The translations under genes and the position numbers were made by a program. A model generated the notes under the pieces. The model saw only the letters and a program-made list of their open reading frames with translations. It did no database searches and was not told the origin of the DNA. Positions 1-9,347 of a DNA stretch of 23,944 nucleotides are shown piece by piece. Source of the DNA: Coemansia sp. RSA 1804 (lineage: Eukaryota > Kickxellomycota > Kickxellomycetes > Kickxellales > Kickxellaceae); contig JANBTH010000245.1 in the NCBI GenBank assembly GCA_027578815.1, forward strand, positions 1 through 23,944, read 5' to 3'. Within the stretch, counting starts at the first letter, position 1; every line of letters begins with the position of its first letter.

Positions 1-3000
1 CCTTTATGCAGCTGTTGCGCGATGCGTACAACGACCGCACACTGAGTAAGTAGTAGTTTGTTCCTTCTTCCATTGACAGGCAAGATGGCATTTTCCTTGT
101 CCAATGTCCTTTCCTATCTGCGATCTTGCGAATGGAGAGAGGGGGGCTTTTGAGCATTGTTGGAGCCAAATCCCGCTTTCACTCCTCCCCCTTCTCCACC
201 CAATCCCGTATGCACAGGCACTTCCGAGCTTTTTCTGCTTTGAGCCTTGCAGGGGCGGAAATCATGTAAAAAGTGATGTAAGATGCTGCTAGAGTTGCAG
301 CAGATGGGAAAGGAAAGGAGAGAGAGAATCCCGCCCATTGTCCAAGCTTACTGTGTGGGAAAAAGGGCCTTGTCCATCTACCCCTTCTATTATCTCTTTC
401 CGCATCTTTCTTGTTCTTCGACTTTAGAGATCTCCTTCCATCTTGGCTGCAGCTATAGCGGCCTATGGGTGGCCTGAGCAGTAGTACTTCCACCCAGCGC
501 TTGTTTCCTCAGCTTCTGGAATGGGGCCTGGGGAGATTTACTGCTGCCTGCCTTTGCCACGATCAGGAGAAGGAGAAGGAGAAGTAGAAGTAGACAGCGC
601 ACCCAGCATGGGGGTAGAGTCAGGCAGATAGATACTAATCAGCCAAATAATGAGTGAATTGACAAAGTGTAGTTATGCTTACGATTGCATCGTTTGTGTC
701 GCTGGCGGTGGGCGTGTATGACGACGTTCTGGGCAGCCACAAGGACGATGAGGTCAAGGTTGGATGGGTGGAGGGCGCAGCAATCTTCCTGGCGGTGCTG
801 GTTGTGTGCTTCACCAACGCAATCAACGACTACCAGAAGGAGAAGCAGTTCCAGAAGCTCAACGCAAAGAAGGAGGACCGCACGGTCAAGGTTCTGCGCG
901 ACGGCAACGAGGTTGAGATTGGCGTGCAGGAAATCAACGTTGGCGACATTCTGCTGATCGAGCCCGGAGACATCATCCCAGTGGACGGCGTGTACCTCAG
1001 CGGCCACAACATGACATGCGACGAGTCCAGCGCAACAGGCGAGTCTGACGCTATCAAGAAGGGAACAGCCGACGAGGACCGCGATCCATTCATCCTCAGC
1101 GGCGCCAAGGTGCTGGAGGGCGTCGGGAAGATGGTGGTTGTGGCGGTTGGGCCGCGGTCGTTCTACGGCAAGATCATGATGGCAATGCGGCAGGGCGGAG
1201 GCGCTGAGACGCCGCTGCAGCGCAAGCTGGATGTGCTTGCTGAGCAGATTGCCAAGTACGGTATGTCCGCGGCGATTCTGCTGCTGATGACGCTGACAAT
1301 CAAGTATCTGGTCAGCTGTGCGCTGGCACCCGAGTTCCCGCCGTACAGCATCATGTTCTCGCACTTTGTGTCGATTGTGATTGAGTCGATCACGGTTGTT
1401 GTGGTTGCGGTGCCGGAGGGTCTGCCGATGGCGGTGACGATTGCGCTTGCTTACGCAACTACCAAGATGCTGCGCGACGGAAACCTCGTGCGGCAGCTGG
1501 CGGCATGCGAGACGATGGGCGGCGCCACTGTTGTGTGCACAGACAAGACAGGCACGCTGACGCAGAACAAGATGACGGTTGTGCGCGGATACGTGGCAGG
1601 CGTGGAGATGGCGTCGCTCAGCGAGGAGCAGGCGTTCTTCAAGGCGCTGCCGGCCGATGTGCAGCACGTGCTGCTGGAAGGAATTGCTGTCAATTCGACA
1701 GCGTTTGAGGGGCCGGACGAGAAGGGACGCATCGAGTTCATTGGGTCCAAGAGCGAGTGTGCGCTGCTTGGCTTCGGCAAGACGTGTGGGCTGGACTACC
1801 GCAGCAAACGCGCCGACTGCAAGCCAGCCCGTGTGTATCCGTTCTCATCTGAGAAGAAGACCATGACGACGATTGTGCCAATTGCCGGACAGGACGGCCA
1901 ATTCCGAGTCCACGCCAAGGGCGCGTCAGAGATTGTGCTGGCGGCATGCACACGCTACATGAACAAGAGCGGCAACGTGGTCGAGCTGGACGATGCGGTG
2001 CGCAACGATCTTCTGCGGCGCATCTCGGTGTTTGCAAACAGCGCGCTGCGCACGTTTGCGCTGGCCTTCAAGACGATTGGTGCAGCGGAGCTGGACGGAT
2101 GCAGCGACGATGAGGCGCCGCTCAGCAACCTGGTGTGGATTGGTCTGGCGGGGATCCAGGATCCGCTGCGGCCTGGAGTGCGGCACGCAGTTGAGGACTG
2201 CCACCGCGCCGGCGTCATCGTGCGCATGATTACCGGTGACAACATCGAGACGGCGCGCGCAATTGGGCGCAACGCCGGCATCCTGACCAAGGGCGGACAG
2301 GCTATCACTGGGCCGCAATGGCGCCGCATGACGCCCGAGCAGCAGCACGCAGCACTGGCGCGCATCCAGGTCATGGCGCGGTCTTCGCCGCTGGACAAGC
2401 AGATTATGGTGGAGCGGCTGCAGGAGCGCGGCGAGGTGGTTGCGATGACAGGCGACGGCACCAACGACTCTCCGGCGCTGAAGCTGGCGGACGTTGGCTT
2501 CAGCATGGGCATCGCCGGAACGGAGGTTGCCAAGGAGGCGTCCGACATCATTCTGATGGACGACGACTTCAAGTCGATCGTCAAGGCGCTGCGTTGGGGC
2601 CGCGCAGTCAATGACAGCGTGCGCAAGTTCCTTCAGTTCCAGCTCACGGTCAACATCACGGCAGTTGTGCTGACGTTTGTGTCGGCTGCCTTCAGCGCCG
2701 ACGGACAGTCTGCGCTGACTGCGGTGCAGCTGCTGTGGGTCAACATGATTATGGACACGCTGGCAGCTCTGGCGCTGGCAACCGAAGGCCCCACAGACGC
2801 CATCCTCGATCGTCCGCCGCAGCAGCGCAACTCGGCGCTGATCACCTTTGAGATGTGGCGCATGATCATTGGCCAGGCGCTGTTCCAGGTCGCAATCAAC
2901 CTGCTTCTGCTTGGCCACGGCCTGGAGATCTTCCATCTGCCAGCCACTGCCGCCGGCGTAGCTGCGCTGCGCACGATGGTCTTCAACGCGTTTGTGTTCC

Positions 3001-3578
3001 TGCAGGTCTTCAACCAGATCAACTGCCGTCGCATCCAGCCCAACGAGTTCAATGTTTTCGCCAACATCCACCGCGACCACGGCTTCATTCTGGTGCAGAT
3101 CTTCATTGTCGCTGCGCAGTGGCTGCTGGTCTCGTACGGCGGCGTTGCCTTCTCTACTGTGCCGCTGACGGCCGTGCAGTGGGCCGGCACGCTGTTCATC
3201 GGCATGCTGTCGCTGCCTGTTGGCCTGCTGATCCGCACGCTGCCCGACCTCAGCGCCTGCTTCGGTCTCGAGAGCGCCAACTCCTCTGCGCAGCAGCACC
3301 GTCCCGAAGTCTCCATGGCACGCATGCGCATGGAAGCCTCCGTCAAGGATGTCCAGCACGCTGTCAAGTTCTTCAGCGCCCTGCGCAACTCCCAGATTGC
3401 CACCAAGAAGGCCTCCGACTCCGACATTGCTAACAACTTCCTGAGCTCCGCTGCATCTGTTGCCCGCGCATCGACGCTTCCGTCCACGTCGTCGTCGTCC
3501 ACTGTTGTTGCGCCAAGCACCAGCAGCTCGTGGTCGAAACTGAAGAGCGCCATGCCAAAGTCCAACACCCAGGGCTAG
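1..3578 (+). CDS. PMC1: P2B-type Ca2+-transporting ATPase (PMC1/PMCA family), 5' partial, two exons visible
   Basis: This is a calcium pump that exports Ca2+ from the cytosol across the vacuolar or plasma membrane. The coding sequence is join(1..45, 673..3578), with the first full codon at base 3. The 45-base exon encodes FMQLLRDAYNDRTL and splices in phase 1 to IMLTIASFVSLAVGVYDD, rebuilding the family's conserved entry into TM1. The ATG at 675 is therefore internal, and the cytosolic N-terminus lies outside the window. Numbering from 675: TGES actuator motif 121-124, PEGLP of TM4 at 247-251, phosphorylation site DKTGT with Asp290, TGDGTND hinge 592-598, and TM6 Asn690 and Asp694, which are Ca2+ ligands in this family. 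Further hydrophobic segments follow to about residue 850. A soluble, Ser-rich tail of about 115 residues ends the protein. Family identity is clear from the motifs. Vacuolar versus plasma-membrane location is inferred and cannot be read from the sequence. Confidence 0.93.
46..672 (+). other. Intron of the Ca2+-ATPase gene (627 bases)
   Basis: The donor is GTAAGT at 46-51, a TACTAAT branch-like sequence lies at 633-639, and the acceptor TAG is at 670-672. Splicing joins A (45) to TT (673-674) to make an Ile codon, and gives a protein that runs without gap or insertion through the conserved TM1 region. Stops interrupt the frame immediately after the donor. The intron is several times longer than the four SET introns (109 to 229 bases). 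It holds a purine-rich tract of AGGAGA-type units at about 564-595. Its small open frames look like chance, with no recognisable protein. Confidence 0.85.
3351..3410 (+). other. Candidate calmodulin-binding segment in the ATPase tail
   Basis: The segment VQHAVKFFSALRNSQIATKK lies about 45 residues after the last membrane helix. It is basic and amphipathic with aromatic anchors. It resembles in layout the C-terminal calmodulin-binding region of animal PMCA pumps, where aromatic residues are followed by Leu, Arg/Asn and Gln-Ile. This is an inference from pattern only. Calmodulin regulation in fungal PMC1 proteins is not settled by this sequence. Confidence 0.3.
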
Positions 3579-3796
3579 GAGCGCAGAGCAAAGCAGAGGA
3601 GCGTCCTTTTTATATCCATCGTCAGATATCCGTTTTTTCTTTCGTTTTTCTTTTATCGATACGTATTGTCAATGCTATGTTTGATTGCTTTTTTATTTAG
3701 CTCAGATCTGGTGCCAACTGGTATCAGTTATGCGGAGTCAGTCTGTTTCTGCTGGCGCCAGCCAATTGCGCGGTCATGTGCCTCAGCCCGTAATAC

Positions 3797-3803
3797 TATA
3801 AAG
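3797..3803 (+). promoter_or_regulatory. Possible TATA element of cyclin L
   Basis: TATAAAG lies about 130 bases upstream of the chosen start codon at 3933. This is a motif match only, with no transcription start data. Confidence 0.35.
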
Positions 3804-3916
3804 CTACCCCGCCCGATCGACTGTGGATGGGTTTTTCTGACGGACTTTAGGCTTCTGCCGCTTCTTCCGGGCTGTAGTCGGCTCCTTGTCCTCCGCTCTT
3901 CTGTGCTTATAATATT

Positions 3917-3928
3917 CCCCCCCCCCCC
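3917..3928. repeat. C12 homopolymer 5' of the cyclin L start
   Basis: Twelve consecutive C residues end four bases before the start codon context AACAATG. Such runs are prone to length error in sequencing and to slippage, so any reading frame that crosses it is unreliable. Confidence 0.95.
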
Positions 3929-3932
3929 AACA

Positions 3933-5072
3933 ATGTCGGTCTCCTCGCTTTCGCTGCGCAATCCGCTGCTGACGCCCGCACAGATCAGCGCATCGCCCTC
4001 GGAGACACTGGGGCTATCTGCCGATTTGGAGGCCGAAATGCGCGCATACGGCTGCCACCTCATCGAGGCCGCAGGAATTGTGCTGCGTGTGCCTCAGGTG
4101 GTCATGGCGTGTGCGCAGATCCTGTTCCAACGTTTCTACTACGTAGCCTCGTTCCAGGACTTTTCCCTGCGAAGCACCGTCCTAGGCGCACTGTTTCTGG
4201 CATGCAAGGTCGAGGAGAGTCCACAGTCGATCCGCAACATCATCAACGTTGTGGATATCCTGGTCAAGCGTGACCGTGGATACCCGGAGATAGTCACCGA
4301 TGGCTATGACTCTGAGTTCTATGAGCGAAAGAACGAAATGGTTATTGCTGAGCTGCAGATCCTGCGGCGCCTCGGGTTCAATGTGCAGGTCGAGCTGCCT
4401 TATGGGCTTCTGGTCAATTACCTCCGCAGTCTTGAGCTGACCGACCATCCGCGACTGCCGCAGCTGGCGTGGAACTACCTCAACGATCTTCTGCGCACCC
4501 CCACGTACCTGTGCTTCCAGCCAGAAACAATTGCATGTGGTGTCATATATCTGGCTGCATACGAGTGCGATGTCCCGCTTCCGAAATCGCCTCCCTGGTG
4601 GACCATCTTTGACGCAAACGGACAGGATGTCGTTATGGTTGCAAAGGCCACCATAGCTATCTACCTGTACAGGCCGAGCCGAGTAGTTCCCCTGGACCAC
4701 GATGAGCTCAGCATGTATGTCGCTGGCACACTTGCAGACCACGTAGCCGCTGAGCGCGATAGAAGATGGGAAAAGGCGAGAGCCGAAGCCGAAGTTGAAT
4801 CCGTACCGCCAGACAGTGCTGGTACGCAAAGGGATCTTGCTGCCATCGATGTCTCGGCCGGCTATGGTTCGTCAGTCTCCTCGCCGACATCGCGGCCATT
4901 ATCCAGAGCCCACTCTCGCTCGCGTTCACCCTTAAGGGCTCAACAGCAACAACAGCAACAACAGCAGCAGCATCATCAGCACCATGGATATAGAAGGGGC
5001 CCAGTACACCACCACCCTCGCAAGCAGGGGAGTTCTGCGGGTGGTGGGCCTCCAGAAAATTCGCATCGTTAG
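3933..5072 (+). CDS. L-type cyclin (cyclin L1/L2 family), RS-containing
   Basis: Cyclin L partners CDK11-type kinases in the nucleus and supports transcription-coupled splicing. The product is 379 residues from the ATG at 3933, chosen because MSVSSLSLRNPLLTPAQISASP matches the family start (a Leu/Pro segment, then a 'TPS' region) and lies in an AACAATG context. The first cyclin fold spans about 40-150 and contains LRVPQVV and ACKVEESPQSIRNIINV. The second spans about 155-250 and contains LAWNYLNDLLRT and FQPETIACGVIYLAA, both diagnostic of cyclin L. The C-terminus has a short RS stretch (about 318-335, SRAHSRSRSPLR), then ten Gln and a His/Gly-rich end. The RS tail is much shorter than in animal cyclin L. 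Cyclin L is absent from Saccharomyces cerevisiae, so its presence argues against a budding yeast. Confidence 0.9.
   Translation: MSVSSLSLRNPLLTPAQISASPSETLGLSADLEAEMRAYGCHLIEAAGIVLRVPQVVMACAQILFQRFYYVASFQDFSLRSTVLGALFLACKVEESPQSIRNIINVVDILVKRDRGYPEIVTDGYDSEFYERKNEMVIAELQILRRLGFNVQVELPYGLLVNYLRSLELTDHPRLPQLAWNYLNDLLRTPTYLCFQPETIACGVIYLAAYECDVPLPKSPPWWTIFDANGQDVVMVAKATIAIYLYRPSRVVPLDHDELSMYVAGTLADHVAAERDRRWEKARAEAEVESVPPDSAGTQRDLAAIDVSAGYGSSVSSPTSRPLSRAHSRSRSPLRAQQQQQQQQQQHHQHHGYRRGPVHHHPRKQGSSAGGGPPENSHR
4938..4985 (+). repeat. CAG/CAA triplet repeat encoding polyGln-His in cyclin L
   Basis: Mixed CAA and CAG codons encode ten glutamines, followed by CAT/CAC histidines. The mixture of synonymous codons suggests an older, partly stabilised microsatellite. 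It extends the low-complexity tail after the RS stretch. Confidence 0.9.
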
Positions 5073-5169
5073 CCTTCCAAGGGCCACCACCAGCAGGAGC
5101 CATATATTTTTTTTAACTGAACTAGTAGATTGGCCGATATTTGTCCATTGTGCGTGTATTAATAGAGAG

Positions 5170-5210
5170 ATGACAACAACAGCAACAACAACAGCAACAA
5201 CAGTAGCAAA
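5170..5210. repeat. (CAA)n-type microsatellite in the cyclin L / PheRS spacer
   Basis: An imperfect run of ACAACAGCA-type triplets occupies the 168-base spacer between the convergent cyclin L and PheRS genes, and probably belongs to one or both 3' UTRs. No other feature was seen in the spacer. Confidence 0.85.
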
Positions 5211-5240
5211 CCCCTCCCCATCCATGCTATCTTCATCTTG

Positions 5241-6776
5241 CTAACGCAGGGTGACTTTCAGCTGGCGGACCATGCGGTCTCTTACTTTGTCTTGGATTCC
5301 ATTGATCTCCTCGTTTGTGACATTGCGGTCCATCGAGCAGTAGTTGATGCGGTAGCAACGGCTTTCCTTGCCGGTCTTTGGATGAGTGAACGAGTCAATG
5401 AGCTTGACGCCCTCAACAAGATCGCCCGCAGTCTCACGAACAAGATCCATCACATCGTTTTCATGGAACTCGGCTGCATTAGGAATCCAGAAGCTTATGT
5501 CCTTTGGGCACACAGGATGGCGCGAGAACGGTCTGAATGTGTTGATCTTGTCTGCCTGAAACTGGTCGGTGAACCGCGGATCGGTGCTCCAGAACAGTCG
5601 GATGTCGGGGATGCCAAACAGAAGCATTGCTAGTCTCTCAAGCCCAAACCCAAACGCCCACCCAACGCGGTCGGTCATGCCGGCGGTGTCTAGGATCTCC
5701 TGCTTCATCACGCCGCAGCCGCATATCTCCAACCACTCGCCCTGGTACAGCACCTCCATCTCCCAGCTCGGACTGGTGAACGGGAAATAAGCGTCAATCC
5801 ACCGCACCGGGAACCGTGTATCGTTGCCGCTATTACCGTCGCTGCTTGTAGTCTGCTTGTCGCCCGAGCTCTTGGCCGCCATTGCCCTGGTGAGGATCTG
5901 TACAACCATGCGGTTCATGCTCTGCTTCATGTGTTCCACTAGGAATGCGACTTCGTCGGCTGTGTGCTCCATCTGCTTCGGGTTGCTGTCTCCGATCACC
6001 GTGGTATCCGTGAGTCTGGCAGCATTCCCGCCCTGCTCTGCAGGCCCATTATCCGCAGCCGCGCCCTGGTCCGTCATCATCTTCTGGATCTCGTTTCGTG
6101 AGAATGTGCACACGCCCTCCATCTGGTGGAACACAGGATAGTGGCTCGAGTCGATCTCGTCCCGCCTATACACATCCGCAGCTACGAGGAACCGCTCGTT
6201 ACGCGCCGCCTTGTCGCCGTTCTTGGCCTGTTCCAACAGCCCAGCATCCTTCTGCGCCCCTGCAGCAAGAAGCTGAAGCTGATGTGCCGATGTATGTGTG
6301 CGCAGAAGCGTCTTCTCGTTCACGTAGTACGTGTCTGTCTTTGATCTGCCCGGATGATCTTTCGCAAACCCCAGTGAATCAAAGTTCTGGAATGTCGACA
6401 CGACTGGGCTCAGCGCGTCGTAGTGCGCAAACGTCGGAAACTCTTTGAATATTATGTCCTTTAGAATCGCAAGCGGGTGCGACGGCTTGTGTAGCAGATT
6501 GCGTCCTGTCTTTTCCAGTATCGCCGGCGTTGCGTTTGTCCATTCGTCTGCTGGATACAGCGATCCCATCACACGCACCCCAGAATTCTTCTCATCGCCA
6601 TTGCTTTTGCTGTTGCTGTTTCTGCTGCTAAACGGCCTCCTGGAATGCGCATATAACGCAGCAACAGTTTGCCTTTGTGTTATTGCGACACCAAGGGCTT
6701 TTGCAGAACCCGACCGTCCTTTGAGTGCAAGTTGCCGTGGAGCCACCAGGCCAACTCTCTGAAGTCCAGCCAGCAT
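5241..6776 (-). CDS. MSF1: Mitochondrial phenylalanyl-tRNA synthetase
   Basis: This single-chain class II synthetase charges mitochondrial tRNA-Phe. From the start at 6776 it has 511 residues, somewhat longer than animal FARS2 (about 450) because of low-complexity inserts. Residues 1-52 are basic, with a RRPFSS segment, and look like a mitochondrial presequence. THTSAHQ at 160-166 and the motif 2 region YRRDEIDSSHYPVFHQMEGV at 203-222 match the family. Motif 3 is GWAFGFGLERLAMLLFGIPDIRLFW at 372-396. The FDX-ACB anticodon-binding domain occupies about 414-511 (SRHPVCPKDISFW). Inserts rich in Ala/Gly/Asn (about 235-265) and Ser/Asp (about 302-320) are not in the core family. The frame stays open upstream to 7061, but that part is hydrophobic AT-rich translation and the 6776 Met fits a presequence better. 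Confidence 0.93.
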   Translation of the reverse strand: MLAGLQRVGLVAPRQLALKGRSGSAKALGVAITQRQTVAALYAHSRRPFSSRNSNSKSNGDEKNSGVRVMGSLYPADEWTNATPAILEKTGRNLLHKPSHPLAILKDIIFKEFPTFAHYDALSPVVSTFQNFDSLGFAKDHPGRSKTDTYYVNEKTLLRTHTSAHQLQLLAAGAQKDAGLLEQAKNGDKAARNERFLVAADVYRRDEIDSSHYPVFHQMEGVCTFSRNEIQKMMTDQGAAADNGPAEQGGNAARLTDTTVIGDSNPKQMEHTADEVAFLVEHMKQSMNRMVVQILTRAMAAKSSGDKQTTSSDGNSGNDTRFPVRWIDAYFPFTSPSWEMEVLYQGEWLEICGCGVMKQEILDTAGMTDRVGWAFGFGLERLAMLLFGIPDIRLFWSTDPRFTDQFQADKINTFRPFSRHPVCPKDISFWIPNAAEFHENDVMDLVRETAGDLVEGVKLIDSFTHPKTGKESRCYRINYCSMDRNVTNEEINGIQDKVRDRMVRQLKVTLR

Positions 6777-7655
6777 GACAAAGCAGTCCAAATAGAAGAG
6801 AAAGGAGCCGGCAATAGAAAAAACTGGATAGTCTTGGTGACGAAAAAGAAGAGGAAGAAAGATCAATAAACTTGTTATCAATAATTTTGTTTTTTGCTGA
6901 CGCATATCCACCGCTCTTGTTTTTTTTTGCTTTAATTTTTTGTAGCAAGCCCGCACAGATCCAGATAATGTTTTTTGCACAAATGTTTGCGCATAGGGAG
7001 TATATTGTTGTACCTGGACCACTTTTATTAAAAGCCAGCCGACGGTTCCTCTGCCTTTCATGGAATGTCAATGCTAACCATGTCGCCACCCGCAAACAAG
7101 CATTCGCTGCTCTTCTAATGGACCATTGGTTTTATTGAAGTTCTGTACCGATTCCACCATTGTCCAGCACAAAGAAGATAGCGGGATCATAGCGATCTGT
7201 TGCTGTCTTGATCTAATAAGACCATATTGCGCAGTTTGCAAACCGTTTAGTCAGAGAGACTATCATCATCATTCTTTTTATCAATGCAAGAAAAATAAGA
7301 CAGACCTCCTCCGCTCGGTGCTTTTTATAGCTACTGCAAACCAACCTATTGTTGCTTCCTTCTCAATGAAAGACGCTTTATTTGCTCTCCAAGCTATTTT
7401 TCGTTTGTGATTACTGCGCCAGAATTTCCATCCCGCTCATTTTCTTTCTCATCCTTTTTTTATCCAGCTGGCCATAGCAGTATAACCTTAAATTGCAATT
7501 TCTTTTCTTTCTTCATTTCCTAATTTTTGTAAGCTGCCACTTTCTATATTAACTTTTGAAATCGTTTAAAACAACACTTGTTTTTGTATTATCCATTTTG
7601 CGCATATCGTCTGAACCTTGCCTTCATATAGCCCACACACCTCTGCCTTCTGTAA
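6777..7655. other. Divergent spacer between PheRS and the ubiquitin protease; no gene seen
   Basis: This 879-base AT-rich spacer lies between two genes transcribed away from each other and presumably holds both promoters. It has poly-T and poly-A tracts (for example near 6841-6865 and 6920-6945) and pyrimidine-rich sequence before 7656. Short open frames here encode Lys- or Phe-rich chance peptides. I saw no tRNA, snRNA or repeat. Confidence 0.6.
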
Positions 7656-9347
7656 ATGAGCACCTACCTGTTCACGGGCAGGCCACACAGCTTGGCACTA
7701 GTTGCGTCAGTAAGTTTTGTGTCGCTACTAGCCCTGGGGATACTTGCGGCCAGTGTGGGTGGAGATGGATCTAGCACCAGCGGAAAGTCGTCGAAGCGGC
7801 AGCAAGGCAAAGGCAAAAAACGGCCGCAGAAGGTGTTTATGCGCGGACTGTACAACCTGGGCAACACATGCTTTATGAATTCGACCCTGCAGTCGCTCTC
7901 CTCGTTGAAGGGTTTCAACGAATACATTGAAAACTGTGCTGCATTTATCATGCGTAACGAGCGGACAGCCGTCGATCCGGTTGATGCTGCGATTGCTTTG
8001 CAGTTGAGAAATACTGTGATGCAGCTTGCCCCACAGACGCGCAAGGTGCCAGCGCTTTCTCCGCGAGACCTGGTCAATAGTCTGAGCAAGCGGGTTCGGT
8101 GGGTGTCTAGCAAAAACGAGCAGGATGCGCATGAGCTGTTCCAGATGATCTCCAGCACGCTGAATTCCACGCGGCGTGAGGCCGACACATCGCTATTCGA
8201 CTCGGGCTTTCTTTCGAGCAGCTTACCAATTGATACCCCAGTGTTTTCTCCGGCTCCAACAGCGCCCGATCATCCCCAAAATAGACCGGATGTAGCCGAC
8301 GATTCTGCCGAGACCAGCCTAATCAACGAGGAGCCTCCGAAGGATTCCAAACAGCCTGTTTCTCGGCGTGGGAGCTCAGCGGCGTCGTTTCGGATGCCGC
8401 CGTTCTCAAACCCATTCCTAGGCATGGCAGCGGACCGCATAGCGTGCGTAAAGTGCGCATACACAGCAGCGATCCGCCACTTTACATTTGACAACCTATC
8501 GCTTGCCCTGCCCATGGCTAGGCGCACAACCGTTGAGGAGTGTCTATCAATGTATACAGAAATTGAGCAGCTAAGCCATTTCAAATGCGCGAACTGCACG
8601 CTTTTGGCTACACTTGCACACACGGAGAAGATGATTAGGCAGCGGGAGGCCGAGCTTGCTACATACGTCGATACTGCTTCCAGATCCAGCTCCAGCTCCA
8701 GAAAGGTGCAGAAGCTAAGGTCGTCCATAAAAGCACTGCATTCGGATAGAAGAAAGCTGGAGAATGCGGCAGCAGGCAGTCTGGAGGACGATCTAAAGGG
8801 CATTGAGCTCACCAGCCCACCGCCAGGCGTGTCGACAAAGCAGACGATGCTTGCACGCACGCCCAGGATCCTTGTATTGCATCTCTCGCGCCTGATATTC
8901 CTGCCAACCGACGGCAGCGTAAAGAACCCAGTGCACGTGACTGTCAGTCCTCTGCTGGACATTTCGCCGTTTACAACGACGGGACATATTAGTAAAAACG
9001 CATCAAAGCCTATATCTGGATCCGAAGCGCCTAGTGGCATCCGTGGGTCGGTGTCGTTGGATGAGGCGAAGCGCATGAACTGTCTGTATCGGCTCTGTGC
9101 AATGGTTTTCCACGCAGGCACCCATGACTCGGGCCACTTTTACACATACCGCCGGGTGCCTCTGAGCAGCGCCAAGAGCGATGACAGCAACACCAGTAAC
9201 ACCAGTCAGCAGCAGCAGCAAAAGCGCTCTTTTGAAGATGAGGCCGCGCAGTGGTTTATGATCTCAGACATTGAATCAAAAGAGATATCAGAAAGCACTG
9301 TTTTTAGCGCTGGCAATGCCTACATGCTATTCTACGAACGTGTATAG
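7656..9347 (+). CDS. Membrane-anchored ubiquitin-specific protease (USP30/Ubp1-like)
   Basis: This cysteine protease (peptidase family C19) removes ubiquitin from proteins. It has 563 residues. The ATG at 7656 is fixed by an in-frame TAA directly before it. Residues 12-35 form one hydrophobic segment, followed by a Lys/Arg-rich stretch (46-59). That is an N-terminal signal anchor like those of USP30 (mitochondrial outer membrane) and yeast Ubp1 (ER). The Cys box is GLYNLGNTCFMNS with nucleophile Cys72. The His box is GTHDSGHFYTY with His494. The last box is WFMISDIES, with Ser537 where most USPs have Asp or Asn, as in the Cys-His-Ser triad of USP30. Cys264-x2-Cys267 and Cys311-x2-Cys314 form the usual zinc ribbon. 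Inserts include an acidic/Ser loop (about 195-245), a coiled basic segment (about 325-370) and Gln5 near 520. The membrane location is inferred. Confidence 0.88.
   Translation: MSTYLFTGRPHSLALVASVSFVSLLALGILAASVGGDGSSTSGKSSKRQQGKGKKRPQKVFMRGLYNLGNTCFMNSTLQSLSSLKGFNEYIENCAAFIMRNERTAVDPVDAAIALQLRNTVMQLAPQTRKVPALSPRDLVNSLSKRVRWVSSKNEQDAHELFQMISSTLNSTRREADTSLFDSGFLSSSLPIDTPVFSPAPTAPDHPQNRPDVADDSAETSLINEEPPKDSKQPVSRRGSSAASFRMPPFSNPFLGMAADRIACVKCAYTAAIRHFTFDNLSLALPMARRTTVEECLSMYTEIEQLSHFKCANCTLLATLAHTEKMIRQREAELATYVDTASRSSSSSRKVQKLRSSIKALHSDRRKLENAAAGSLEDDLKGIELTSPPPGVSTKQTMLARTPRILVLHLSRLIFLPTDGSVKNPVHVTVSPLLDISPFTTTGHISKNASKPISGSEAPSGIRGSVSLDEAKRMNCLYRLCAMVFHAGTHDSGHFYTYRRVPLSSAKSDDSNTSNTSQQQQQKRSFEDEAAQWFMISDIESKEISESTVFSAGNAYMLFYERV

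Larger units (their letters stand above)
3579..3932 (+). other. Spacer between Ca2+-ATPase and cyclin L; 3' UTR and promoter
   Basis: This 354-base spacer holds the T-rich 3' region of the ATPase gene and the upstream region of cyclin L. A TATAAAG sequence at 3797-3803 sits about 130 bases before the cyclin start and is a plausible TATA element. A run of twelve C residues at 3917-3928 lies just before the start codon. The cyclin frame stays open upstream to an ATG at 3666, but the extra 89 codons have no similarity to cyclin L and would cross the C run, so I read them as leader. Confidence 0.55.

Noticed and set aside
639..3359. Long minus-strand open frames opposite the Ca2+-ATPase (342 and 477 codons)
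   Set aside because: They are antisense shadows of a GC-rich, codon-biased gene. Their peptides are His/Arg/Leu-rich and match no family, while the plus-strand frame has every P-type ATPase motif.
6777..7061. Upstream extension of the PheRS frame to 7061
   Set aside because: The added 95 residues are Lys-rich and hydrophobic translation of AT-rich spacer, with no family similarity. The Met at 6776 begins a credible presequence.
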